NCBI RefSeq assembly: GCF_022436675.1
Contig: NZ_JAKUJZ010000004.1
Coordinates: 62,001-126,000 of the forward strand
Length of the DNA stretch: 64,000 nucleotides
Source: Rheinheimera hassiensis
GTDB lineage: Bacteria > Pseudomonadota > Gammaproteobacteria > Enterobacterales > Alteromonadaceae
Direction of reading: 5' to 3'
This document shows positions 1 to 7,567 of this stretch, one piece after another (within the stretch, counting starts at the first letter, position 1; every line of letters starts with the position of its first letter). The translations under genes and the position numbers were made by a program. The notes below the pieces were generated by a model that was not told the DNA's origin, ran no database searches, and saw nothing but the letters and a program-made list of their open reading frames with translations.

Positions 1-2
1 AG

Positions 3-113
3 ATGAAAATACCCCAAACAAGAGCTTGGTACTACGAAGAGACCCGCTACCTCAATGGTGAGCCAATCAACATGTACCACCAACTGTTGAATCTGAAGTC
101 TCCTCTGCCTTGA
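3..113 (+). CDS. C-terminal remnant or small ORF, unknown
   Basis: An open frame enters at the left edge and stops with TGA at 111-113. The first in-window ATG is at 3 and would give a 36-residue peptide rich in aromatic residues (AWYYEETRY). It may be the tail of a gene that starts outside the window or a chance frame. No family is recognised and no ribosome binding site can be judged because the upstream sequence is missing. Confidence 0.25.
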   Translation: MKIPQTRAWYYEETRYLNGEPINMYHQLLNLKSPLP

Positions 114-252
114 AAATTGGGTATTTACTCGTATAGTGATCATAAAGTCACTTCAAGGTATAGTAAGCAATAAAGAAATTCATTGTATGCTTAAAAACAA
201 GAGTCCGTTTTATGGTTCAAAAAAATCCAGGTAACTTATATATTATAAATTT

Positions 253-389
253 AAAAGTTCACTTTATGATTAAAACGACATTGATACCTTCCCCGATGAG
301 AACGTGCGTTCGACAAAAAAGCCGGGAGTGCTTTTGAACAGCTTCGCTGGCCCAAAGGGCGAGGGCAGGACAGCCCGAGTAATTGCGGC
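253..389 (+). repeat. Structured direct repeat, copy A
   Basis: This ~137-bp element is repeated imperfectly at 2810-2950 in the same orientation, about 2.56 kb away, on the other side of the HEPN gene. It contains several small stems: 317-322 with 330-335 (AAAAGC/GCTTTT), 350-353 with 357-360 (GCCC/GGGC), and 363-366 with 373-376 (GGGC/GCCC). The corresponding stem in the other copy has a different sequence but still pairs. Degenerate copies of a short AGTTCA-N-TTTATG-like motif occur just before it (178-196 and 202-222). Function unknown; it could be a recombination boundary or a structured RNA. The rest of 114-529 is AT-rich and shows no gene. Confidence 0.75.
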
Positions 390-529
390 TAGTTCGTAAT
401 ATAAATCAATATCTTAGCTGAAAATCGAGGCCTTTTTTGTGTCCAATAGAAAATTTTACAGCATATTTATAGCATTTTCAGTTGCTGCAGCTTGGATCGT
501 GTCTGAGCGGCCTAAACTGCTACAAGAGT

Positions 530-2362
530 TTAGTTGTGCATCTTCAGCCATTTGATTAAAAGTTCGTCTTTGGCGATAACGTTACCATTAATAATTTGCT
601 TAGTTATTGACTCTCTATCTTTCTGCTTAACACCTAGAGATGGATCTAATTCAATTAGAATTTGTTCTGCTTGGAATTGATATCTATTAAATGCTTCTTC
701 TGGTGAGGAAATTGAAGGTGCGCTATCCATCATATAAACCATAGAATTTAATGTGCTTCTCAGATAATGCTCTAAGTTAACTATCAACATTTCTAGCCTG
801 TCTGGAGTTGCAGCATTGTGGATAATTGCATTTCGAGTTCGATATATCCTATGGATTTGCATTTCTACTTTTGTTCTGTGCTTTTGAATTTTTAGACCAA
901 GCTGGTAAGGTGTTTGGCATAACTCAATTAGCTGACTGAATCGATATTTTGCGTATGGGTATTGTGCTAAGCGTCTGTTCAACTCGTCTACTGTAGCTTG
1001 TGATTTTAAGATGCAGTAAAGCTCAGCTAGGTTTAAAGTTCTTAAATCAACTTCTTGCCCATTGATCTGGAATGATTCCCACTGAAGTGCTTTTGCTACA
1101 CCCCTTAAAGCAAATAGCTGTTTTACGGGGTAGTCTAACCCTATGCAAGGTAAAACAGAGTGAATTACGTGAGCGTCATGAGTAAGGTTTTCAGTCGCAA
1201 CTCCCAAAGTTAGCGATTCTAATGCAGACCAAAACGCTGTAAAGCGACTCTCAGGTGTTCCGTCTGTTAGTACTCCATTTCTAAAGAATCTAAAGGCTGA
1301 ACTGACTTTCCGAACCGTATTTATTTCAGCATTTTTGTACAACTTAGACATAGTTCTAATATACAAAGAAAATTCGTCCGAGTTTAGACGATCAGATGCG
1401 TTAACAAGTTGTTTATCGAAATGTGGTAGCGTTTTTGTGTGTTCGATATCATTCTCTATAGTGGATGCTCGGTATTTTTTTTCTATTTTAATCTCGTCTC
1501 TTCCCATCATGTATGCGACAACATCCAGCGCTCGGTATAACTCCGATTCTGCAATTTGACGAGCAGCGCTGAATGAAATTGTGTTAACCACGATGTCTAC
1601 CGAAACCATGTTATTTTTATCAGATGGAATTTGTTCAAATCTACAATTTTTAAATTCAAATGACTGTCCGGTACTTCCAATAAGTGAGTGTAACCGTTCA
1701 CTGAGTAGTCTAAGAGTAATGGTTATTTGACGATCTTCAGCGCTAATCTTCTGAGTGAAAGGCTGGAATTGATTTTCAAATGTATCTGTTCTTTCTCGAA
1801 GATAATTCCGTGATAGCAGGTAGCATTCAGAAATGGGCATTCCCAGCGTTAAAAGTGTGCTTATGAGTAAGTTGGTTGTATGGTAAATTTCAGTTAATGT
1901 TTCAGTGTCTGACTTCTCACCGTGAAGTAATCTTTCTCGTAAAACATTAATGGCTACTGATCTATAACTCAAAAGGATTTTTTCTTTAAACTGAGTGAGA
2001 AGGCTACTAATCAGGAGGCGCTTTTTTTCAATAGGGCTAGTATTGTGGTCTTTAAGATCTTTATTATCACAGAGAGATATTATTTGGCTTGTCACCTCTT
2101 TAAACTCTGCATGAGTAAAGCACAAGTCAGATCGAAAAATTTCTAGCAGTTCTGTCATCACATGGCTGCGCTTATCTGCTGCCTTATATTTATCGCCGTG
2201 AGTGTACAGTTCGAGTAGTTCAATTGTTGCGTTTAAAGCGTTGTTATAAGTAACTCGGTCAGAATCTATGCTGTGTAAGCTAGTTAGGCTTGACCAGCAT
2301 TCGATAAAAAAAAGTTGTTGGGTTTGAAGGTTTGCTCTTTCGATTCTGGAATCTAAACGCAT
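530..2362 (-). CDS. HEPN-domain (Apea-like) protein, putative RNase
   Basis: A 610-residue mostly helical protein without signal peptide or membrane segment. The C-terminal third carries the hallmarks of a HEPN domain: a helix with SRFTAFWSALESL around residues 365-380 and the Rx4H motif R510-N-A-I-I-H515. In this family R and H form the catalytic centre of an RNase often used in toxin-antitoxin or abortive-infection systems. The N-terminal 350 residues are not recognised. The gene stands alone, is clearly more AT-rich than the genes to its right, and lies between two structured direct repeats with terminators at its 5' side. This suggests horizontal acquisition. A defence role is an inference; no antitoxin partner is visible. 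Confidence 0.7.
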   Translation of the reverse strand: MRLDSRIERANLQTQQLFFIECWSSLTSLHSIDSDRVTYNNALNATIELLELYTHGDKYKAADKRSHVMTELLEIFRSDLCFTHAEFKEVTSQIISLCDNKDLKDHNTSPIEKKRLLISSLLTQFKEKILLSYRSVAINVLRERLLHGEKSDTETLTEIYHTTNLLISTLLTLGMPISECYLLSRNYLRERTDTFENQFQPFTQKISAEDRQITITLRLLSERLHSLIGSTGQSFEFKNCRFEQIPSDKNNMVSVDIVVNTISFSAARQIAESELYRALDVVAYMMGRDEIKIEKKYRASTIENDIEHTKTLPHFDKQLVNASDRLNSDEFSLYIRTMSKLYKNAEINTVRKVSSAFRFFRNGVLTDGTPESRFTAFWSALESLTLGVATENLTHDAHVIHSVLPCIGLDYPVKQLFALRGVAKALQWESFQINGQEVDLRTLNLAELYCILKSQATVDELNRRLAQYPYAKYRFSQLIELCQTPYQLGLKIQKHRTKVEMQIHRIYRTRNAIIHNAATPDRLEMLIVNLEHYLRSTLNSMVYMMDSAPSISSPEEAFNRYQFQAEQILIELDPSLGVKQKDRESITKQIINGNVIAKDELLIKWLKMHN

Positions 2363-2450
2363 TCTTGTTCTACGCCCTAATTCTGTTATACTTAATCGTA
2401 CATTAACTTATTAATGCAGTGTTTTGCTAATAAATCACTGTTACTACAGA

Positions 2451-2502
2451 AAAAAACGGTCTCCCCTTCTGACTGAGGCTAGTCCCGAGAAGGATCGAGA
2501 CC
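2451..2502 (-). terminator. Hairpin terminator reading leftward
   Basis: The paired arms GGTCTC (2458-2463) with GAGACC (2497-2502) and CCTTCT (2465-2470) with AGAAGG (2488-2493) make a long stem. On the minus strand it is followed directly by a run of seven T (A-run on the plus strand, 2450-2456). It lies upstream of the HEPN gene, so it would block read-through into that gene or act as an attenuator. Confidence 0.55.
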
Positions 2503-2510
2503 AACCCTTT

Positions 2511-2543
2511 AAGGAGAAGCGTGAATAGCGCTTCTCCTTTTTC
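2511..2543 (+). terminator. Rho-independent terminator reading rightward
   Basis: A perfect 11-bp stem, AAGGAGAAGCG (2511-2521) with CGCTTCTCCTT (2529-2539), has a 7-nt loop and ends in a T-rich tail. Together with the adjacent leftward terminator it forms a two-hairpin element that could also be the 3' part of a small RNA. No plus-strand gene precedes it. Confidence 0.65.
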
Positions 2544-2809
2544 GTTTATTACTGCTACTCAGATTATTCCGCCTACCAAGCAGTACACTTATTTACAGAA
2601 CTTCAAGTGAGAGCGAAAAACACTTTGATTGATTTGACTTTTCCTTCCTAATTTCAAAGACCTACAGCTTGATTGTGATTGGCTTTCAGTAAAGTAATTT
2701 AATTACGGGAAAGGAACTGAAGGAGCATGAAAAGTTCACTTTATGGTTTAAATTGCTGAGTTCAATTTATGCTTTAAATGCACGTATGTGACTGATTTTA
2801 TTTAATTCA

Positions 2810-2950
2810 AAAAGTTCAAGTTATGCTTAAAACGACATTGACACCTAGCCCGATGAGAGCGCGTCGTTCGACCACTAATGTGCCTGGAGCACATTAGAAC
2901 AGCTTAGCTGGCCCGAAGGGCTAGGGCAGGATAGCCCGAGTAATCGCGGC
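2810..2950 (+). repeat. Structured direct repeat, copy B
   Basis: Second copy of the element at 253-389. The long hairpin is here TAATGTGC (2876-2883) with GCACATTA (2889-2896), replacing the AAAAGC/GCTTTT stem of copy A. The GCCC-gaa-GGGC hairpin (2911-2921) has an outer A-T pair where copy A has C-G. Two degenerate AGTTCA-N-TTTATG copies precede it at 2731-2750 and 2758-2777, mirroring copy A. The remainder of the 2544-3073 gap shows no gene. Confidence 0.75.
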
Positions 2951-3073
2951 GGTTACCCTTACACCACTAACAGCCTTAAAGCCGCCGTTTGTCTTACGCT
3001 TAGCTGACAGGCTGCTGCCTTATGCTAGTATCTTCCCCGGTATCATACTAATAATAACCAGGGAGTTTCACCG

Positions 3074-5098
3074 ATGAGAAAACTGCACCTTATGCTGATG
3101 CTGTGCCTGCTGCCACTTATGGCCATGGCACAGGACGACAACAGCCTGAGCGTAGAGCGCTTATGGCAACTGCAGCGCATAGGCTCGCCCGTGGCATCGA
3201 ACGATGGCACTTATATTGTTGCGCCGGTAACCAAATATGATGTTAAAGCCGATAAAGGCCACACCCGCTTGTGGCTGTTTAGTGCCGATGGCAAACAGCA
3301 AACACCGCTTAGCGCCGAAGGCCTGCGTGCCAGCGAAGCCACTTTTTCGCCCGATGGCAAAACCTTAGCCTTTATCAGCCAGCGCGACAAAGACGATACC
3401 GGGCAAATTTATCTGCTGCCAATGGGTAAACCCGGCGAAGCGCAGCGCTTAACGCAAGTGCCAACGGGTGTGCATGGTATTAAATGGGTGGGTAAACACC
3501 TGTATTTTATCAGCCGTGTCTGGCCGGATAAAAGCTGGGACGAGATGAGTGAACAGCTAAAAGCCGAAAAAGATAAAAAAGTGTCGGCCCGGCAGTGGAA
3601 TGCGCTGCCTTACTCGCAGTTTGACCACTGGATAGACGAAAACCGCCAGGCGCATGTATTTCGTATAGCTGCCAGCGGCGGTGAGGTGCAGGCCGTTACC
3701 CAGCCACTGGGTTATGAATTACCGCGTGCCAGCCAAAGTGCGTCCAGCTACGATATTGACAGCAAAGAGCAGTACATCGCTTTTACTGCCAACGGCTGGG
3801 ACAATCATGTAGATGCCAAAATTGATATTTTTCTGGCCCGCATTGGTGGCGACAGCGCACAAAACCTCACTACCGACAATCAGGCGCCGGATGCTAACCC
3901 CAGTTTCAGCCCGGACGGCAAAAGCCTGGCTTTTACCCGCCAGCGCATTCATGGCTTTTATGCTGATACCGCCAAATTAACTATTTATGATCTGGCAAAA
4001 AAAACCAGCCGTGAGTTAGCCGACAACTGGGACCGTTCAGTCAGTAATTTTGTCTGGGCAGCCGACAGCCGCGGTTTTTACAGCAGTATCGACGATGCCG
4101 CCACCCAGCGCCTGTACCATATCGATGCCAAAAGCGGTAAAACCCGCGCCATTACCAAAGCCACCAGCTTTGGCCAGCCGGTTTTAGCGGGCAACAATAC
4201 TCTGGTTGCTACCAACGACAGCTTTATGTATCCGGCGCGGCTGGTAACGGTAGATGCCCGTAACGGCAAAACCACCCGGCTGGACAGCTTTAACGACGAT
4301 ATTCTGCATAACACCGAACTGGGTAGTTATGAGTCGGTAACCTATAAAGGTGCCGATGGTAAAGACATCCAGATGTGGCTGCATTACCCGGCGGGCTTTG
4401 ATAAAAGCAAAAAATACCCGCTGTTTTTACTGATACATGGCGGGCCGCATAATGCCATTGGTGACAGCTTCAGCTACCGCTGGAATGCCCAGACCTTTGC
4501 CTCCTGGGGTTATGTTACCGCCTGGCCGAATTTTCATGGTTCAAGCGGTTTTGGCCAGGAGTTTGCCGATGCGATAAACCCCGATTGGCGCACCAAGCCA
4601 TTAGCCGATATACAGGCAGCCACCAAATGGTTTGAAAACCAAAGCTGGATCGACACCGACCGCATGGTAGCCGGTGGTGCCAGTTACGGCGGTTATTTAA
4701 CCTCAGTGCTGCTGGGCACCGAGCACCCGTTTAAAGCGCTGCTTATTCATGCTGCGGTATACAATATGTACTCGCAAATGGCGGCCGATTTTGCCGTGCA
4801 TTCCACCCGTTTTGGCGGTTACTGGGAAAACCCGGACATCTACAAAAACATATCGCCGCACTACCACGCCGACAAATTTAACACGCCAACCTTAGTGAGC
4901 CACGGCCAGCTGGATTACCGGGTACCGGTAGGCCAGGGGTTTGAGTTGTTCCGCACGCTGCAAAGCCGTGGCGTAGAATCGCGGATGATTTACTTCCCCG
5001 ATGAAAACCACTGGATCTTAAAACCGAATAACTCCATTTATTGGTACAACCAGGTAAAAGACTGGATGACCAAATTCGCCGAACCCGGCGCACGTTAA
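3074..5098 (+). CDS. S9 family serine peptidase (prolyl oligopeptidase/DPP type), exported
   Basis: A 674-residue protein with a typical signal peptide (MRKLHLML...AMAQ), so it is probably periplasmic or secreted. An N-terminal beta-propeller-like region with WD40/TolB-type repeats (for example ATFSPDGKTLAF and PSFSPDGKSLAF) is followed by an alpha/beta hydrolase domain. The catalytic triad is visible: Ser537 in GGASYGGY, Asp614 in GQLDYRVP, His646 in DENHW. The family cleaves oligopeptides, often as dipeptidyl or acylaminoacyl peptidases; the exact specificity cannot be read from sequence. It is monocistronic with a GGGAG-type ribosome binding site and a GC-rich hairpin after the stop. Confidence 0.93.
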   Translation: MRKLHLMLMLCLLPLMAMAQDDNSLSVERLWQLQRIGSPVASNDGTYIVAPVTKYDVKADKGHTRLWLFSADGKQQTPLSAEGLRASEATFSPDGKTLAFISQRDKDDTGQIYLLPMGKPGEAQRLTQVPTGVHGIKWVGKHLYFISRVWPDKSWDEMSEQLKAEKDKKVSARQWNALPYSQFDHWIDENRQAHVFRIAASGGEVQAVTQPLGYELPRASQSASSYDIDSKEQYIAFTANGWDNHVDAKIDIFLARIGGDSAQNLTTDNQAPDANPSFSPDGKSLAFTRQRIHGFYADTAKLTIYDLAKKTSRELADNWDRSVSNFVWAADSRGFYSSIDDAATQRLYHIDAKSGKTRAITKATSFGQPVLAGNNTLVATNDSFMYPARLVTVDARNGKTTRLDSFNDDILHNTELGSYESVTYKGADGKDIQMWLHYPAGFDKSKKYPLFLLIHGGPHNAIGDSFSYRWNAQTFASWGYVTAWPNFHGSSGFGQEFADAINPDWRTKPLADIQAATKWFENQSWIDTDRMVAGGASYGGYLTSVLLGTEHPFKALLIHAAVYNMYSQMAADFAVHSTRFGGYWENPDIYKNISPHYHADKFNTPTLVSHGQLDYRVPVGQGFELFRTLQSRGVESRMIYFPDENHWILKPNNSIYWYNQVKDWMTKFAEPGAR

Positions 5099-5109
5099 GG
5101 CTTAATATC

Positions 5110-5131
5110 ACGGCGCCTGCGGGCGCCGTTT
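5110..5131 (+). terminator. Hairpin after the S9 peptidase gene
   Basis: ACGGCGCC (5110-5117) pairs with GGCGCCGT (5122-5129), with a 4-nt loop and only a short T tail. It is a plausible weak terminator between the peptidase gene and the next gene. Confidence 0.5.
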
Positions 5132-5159
5132 ATGGTTTCAACTTGCATTGGAGATATAA

Positions 5160-5786
5160 ATGTCATCATCGCCTTACCATTATTTTGATCATCAGCGTTT
5201 AACGCTGCAATGCGGCAGCCGGCTACCGGCCGCGCAATCCTTGTTGCAATTGGCGGGTAACGAACCGCTGCTGGCGCAACTTGCTGCCGAGCCCACCGCA
5301 CAGCAATTGCTGGATGCCACAGAGCAAGCCTATCAGGCCGGTTACGAGCAACAGGCCTCTACCGAATTTGAACTACAAGGCCTGGCTTTTGCCGGTATTG
5401 GCGATCCGCTGTTGCAACTGGATCTGTTGTCGCAGGTATTGCCTGCCTTTAAACGGCAGCGCCATGGCGTGCCAGTTACGCTGGTCAGTTATGGCCTGGT
5501 AGCACCAAGCGAGGCTGCGGCGTTATGCCAACAGCTGCTTGAGCTGGAAGTAGAGCGGCTGGAAATTTACCTGCCGGCTACTAACCCGCCAGCCTATCAG
5601 CAAGCGGTAAAGCCAACACAATTGGGTTTTAGCGACGTATGCCAGTTTATTCATACTGCCAGCGAAGCCGGCCTGCAGGTCAGCTGCTTTGCCTATGCGC
5701 CGGTAAAACAGCAAAGCGAACTGCGCGCGCTGGCGCTGGATTTAGGCGCACGGCAGTTTGTGGTTAAACCTCAGCAGGGGGCTTAA
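5160..5786 (+). CDS. Radical-SAM-like protein without cluster motif, unknown function
   Basis: A 208-residue soluble protein with a good ribosome binding site (GGAGATATAAATG). The middle part, FAGIGDPLLQLD followed by TLVSYGLV, resembles the GGGEP and beta-strand region of radical SAM barrels, in particular those linked to TatD. However, no CxxxCxxC iron-sulfur motif is present and the protein is only about half the usual length. It may be a degenerate or accessory barrel. Its 3' end overlaps the convergent hipB gene by 23 bp. Function not assigned. Confidence 0.5.
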   Translation: MSSSPYHYFDHQRLTLQCGSRLPAAQSLLQLAGNEPLLAQLAAEPTAQQLLDATEQAYQAGYEQQASTEFELQGLAFAGIGDPLLQLDLLSQVLPAFKRQRHGVPVTLVSYGLVAPSEAAALCQQLLELEVERLEIYLPATNPPAYQQAVKPTQLGFSDVCQFIHTASEAGLQVSCFAYAPVKQQSELRALALDLGARQFVVKPQQGA

Positions 5787-6084
5787 GCAAGCTATCCAGT
5801 TCAGTGCGCTGGCGTGGCAGCACCGCCAGCTCTAATCCGAGCAATTTAAAATAGCTGCGTAAATTATCTAACCGCGGGTTGCCATTATCGTTTTCTATAT
5901 CGCTGACAACCTGGCGGCTTAAACCGGTAAGTTTGCATACGTCTGTTTGTGACATCTGCAAGCCTTCGGTGCGTAAGGCTTTACCAATCTGGCCCAGAGT
6001 TGTGCTGCCAGACAGCATTTGCTGCATCAGGCGTTGCTTTAATGCAAAGCGATCTATTGTGGTAGTGGCCTTAGCTTTTGTCAT
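5764..6084 (-). CDS. hipB: HipB-like XRE antitoxin/repressor
   Basis: A 106-residue DNA-binding protein with a helix-turn-helix of the XRE class (SQTDVCKLTGLSRQVVSDIE followed by GNPRLDNLRSYFKLLGL), as in HipB antitoxins. The ATG at 6084 overlaps the hipA stop codon as ATGA, so this start is preferred over the in-frame ATG at 6099. It probably neutralises the HipA-like kinase and represses the operon through the GACAA-N4-TTGTC boxes upstream of hipA. The order is toxin first, antitoxin second, the reverse of the classical hipBA operon. Confidence 0.85.
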   Translation of the reverse strand: MTKAKATTTIDRFALKQRLMQQMLSGSTTLGQIGKALRTEGLQMSQTDVCKLTGLSRQVVSDIENDNGNPRLDNLRSYFKLLGLELAVLPRQRTELDSLLKPPAEV

Positions 6085-7400
6085 GGCAATAACCCCCACT
6101 TCTGCAGCCTGGTTTCCAGATAGGCAAAGCCCATCACCGGCATCTGCATTATGCTGGCAGGCACGCCGCGCTCTGTTAGGCGCCCTGGTAAGTGCTGTAG
6201 TTTGGCGGCCAATTGGCGTAATTCGGTTTTAAACAATTCAGGTTCACCATAACAGGCCAGGTGGTCACATAACCCCAGCCAGTCAATATCACCACCGCGC
6301 TCAAATGTGTTGCTCCAGTGGGTTGTACGCATTACCACTTCCGGATCTGCCTTCATGGGGGCAAAGTCATAAATGGGGGCCAGTGATACCGCCGTCGCAT
6401 GTTTGAGTACCGCCATATTGCGGCCATGGTTATCAGAGTTGCCAAATACCACGTTTAACAAGTCACGCTTCAGGTATTCGGCGGTTAATTCTGCCGCAGT
6501 TTGGCTGTTAACCACTTGAATAAGTACCTTTAATACCTCTTCATGTTTCAAATGGCTGCCAGCGGGTTTATTTAACAGCGAGAACACAGATTCAACACCA
6601 TAACGTTGTACAGCATCGGCATTAAACTCCCTGTCAAAGCGCGGCAACCAAAGCGAGGGCTGTTTGCTACCTTCGTGCAGCTGCAGTTTGGCAACGTCCA
6701 TGCTGGCAAACCCCAGCTCTGCCAATTCACAGTAATAGTGGTATTCCGTGCGCAAAATATCCTGGTCTATCGCAGTGTTACCGCGTGGAAATTTCACCAG
6801 ATAATGTGCGTCAGCACTGTTATCGTTTTGCAGGGTGTCTATCCATACCTCGCGCTGCGGGTTTAGCCTGACCAACAATTTAGGTGCGGCACCACCGGCA
6901 CCGGTTGCGCCGCCCGACACTGCGCCGCGTTGTCTGGCATAGTTTAAAAAGTCATGGTCACGCTCTATTACCTGCTGCTGTTCAAAACGCATCTGCTCCA
7001 GTGCATTTACCTGTTGCACTACGGCCATTTCAACAGACTCTTTCAGGCGTAAGTTACCCACAGGGGCAATCGTGCCGGCTTGCAACAAGGTGAGATCCTG
7101 CACTGCCAGCGGCTGTTGCTGCAGGCCCAGCATATCCAGCCACAGTGTGCGGGCGTAGCCCATCGGCATAATATCTTCAAACACGCCGGGCCAGCTGTTA
7201 AAGCTGTACACGTCCATAGGGTTAACCGGGTACATGACCGAAAAACTACGTGATCCCATCTCATCAAAATAAGCTGCGGCGTATGTTGTCCGGGCCTGCA
7301 AAGATACCCGGCTATGTTTGCCTGCCTCCGGGGCGGCGATGGTAATAACAAAAGCATCCTGCCAGTGGCCATCATTAAAGGCTTGTAGTGTAAGCTGCAT
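6081..7400 (-). CDS. hipA: HipA-like serine/threonine kinase toxin
   Basis: A 439-residue protein of normal HipA length. Visible features are the HipA N-terminal subdomain (YPVNPMDVYSFNSWPGVFED), the nucleotide-binding region around VKFPRGN, the catalytic loop NSDNHGRN with D323 and H325, and the metal-binding YDFAP with D345. HipA kinases phosphorylate glutamyl-tRNA synthetase or another tRNA synthetase and induce dormancy; the target here is unknown. All catalytic residues appear intact. It is the first gene of a two-gene operon with hipB. Confidence 0.9.
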   Translation of the reverse strand: MQLTLQAFNDGHWQDAFVITIAAPEAGKHSRVSLQARTTYAAAYFDEMGSRSFSVMYPVNPMDVYSFNSWPGVFEDIMPMGYARTLWLDMLGLQQQPLAVQDLTLLQAGTIAPVGNLRLKESVEMAVVQQVNALEQMRFEQQQVIERDHDFLNYARQRGAVSGGATGAGGAAPKLLVRLNPQREVWIDTLQNDNSADAHYLVKFPRGNTAIDQDILRTEYHYYCELAELGFASMDVAKLQLHEGSKQPSLWLPRFDREFNADAVQRYGVESVFSLLNKPAGSHLKHEEVLKVLIQVVNSQTAAELTAEYLKRDLLNVVFGNSDNHGRNMAVLKHATAVSLAPIYDFAPMKADPEVVMRTTHWSNTFERGGDIDWLGLCDHLACYGEPELFKTELRQLAAKLQHLPGRLTERGVPASIMQMPVMGFAYLETRLQKWGLLP

Positions 7401-7430
7401 AAATGTCCTGTTGCTGCTGTTCTGTTGTCT

Positions 7431-7461
7431 AATATAGCGTACAAAAAAGCAGAAAGGACAA
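7431..7461 (-). promoter_or_regulatory. Candidate promoter of hipA-hipB
   Basis: On the minus strand a TTGTCC -35 (7456-7461) and TATATT -10 (7431-7436) are separated by 19 bp. The -35 overlaps the first operator box. The long spacer lowers confidence. Confidence 0.4.
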
Positions 7462-7470
7462 TTTTTTGTC
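7457..7470. promoter_or_regulatory. hip operator box 1 (GACAA-N4-TTGTC)
   Basis: The palindrome GACAATTTTTTGTC is the same 5-4-5 inverted repeat as two further boxes upstream of hipA. The candidate -35 of the hip promoter lies inside it, so binding by HipB would occlude RNA polymerase. Confidence 0.65.
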
Positions 7471-7495
7471 TAACATAAGGCGCAATTTTGCTAAA

Positions 7496-7537
7496 AAGAC
7501 AATTATTTGTCTGATATATCAGACAAGTAATTGTCTT
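7496..7537. promoter_or_regulatory. hip operator boxes 2 and 3 in a 42-bp palindrome
   Basis: Two more GACAA-N4-TTGTC boxes, 7498-7511 and 7522-7535, are arranged as a nearly perfect 42-bp palindrome centred at 7516/7517. The centre-to-centre distance of the boxes is 24 bp, about two helical turns, which suits cooperative binding of two HipB dimers, possibly bridged by HipA. Binding is inferred from position and symmetry. Confidence 0.7.
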
Positions 7538-7567
7538 GCTAAACCCAGCGCGGTTAAGGCATTAAGT

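Noticed and set aside
2458-2502. 5S rRNA remnant
   Set aside because: GGTCTCCCC and a following TGAG look like part of 5S rRNA, but the rest of the molecule is absent and the pairing is that of a terminator.
253-2950. Integron gene cassette with attC sites
   Set aside because: Spacing and structured repeats fit a cassette, but I could not find the RYYYAAC/GTTRRRY core sites at the ends, and no integrase is visible.
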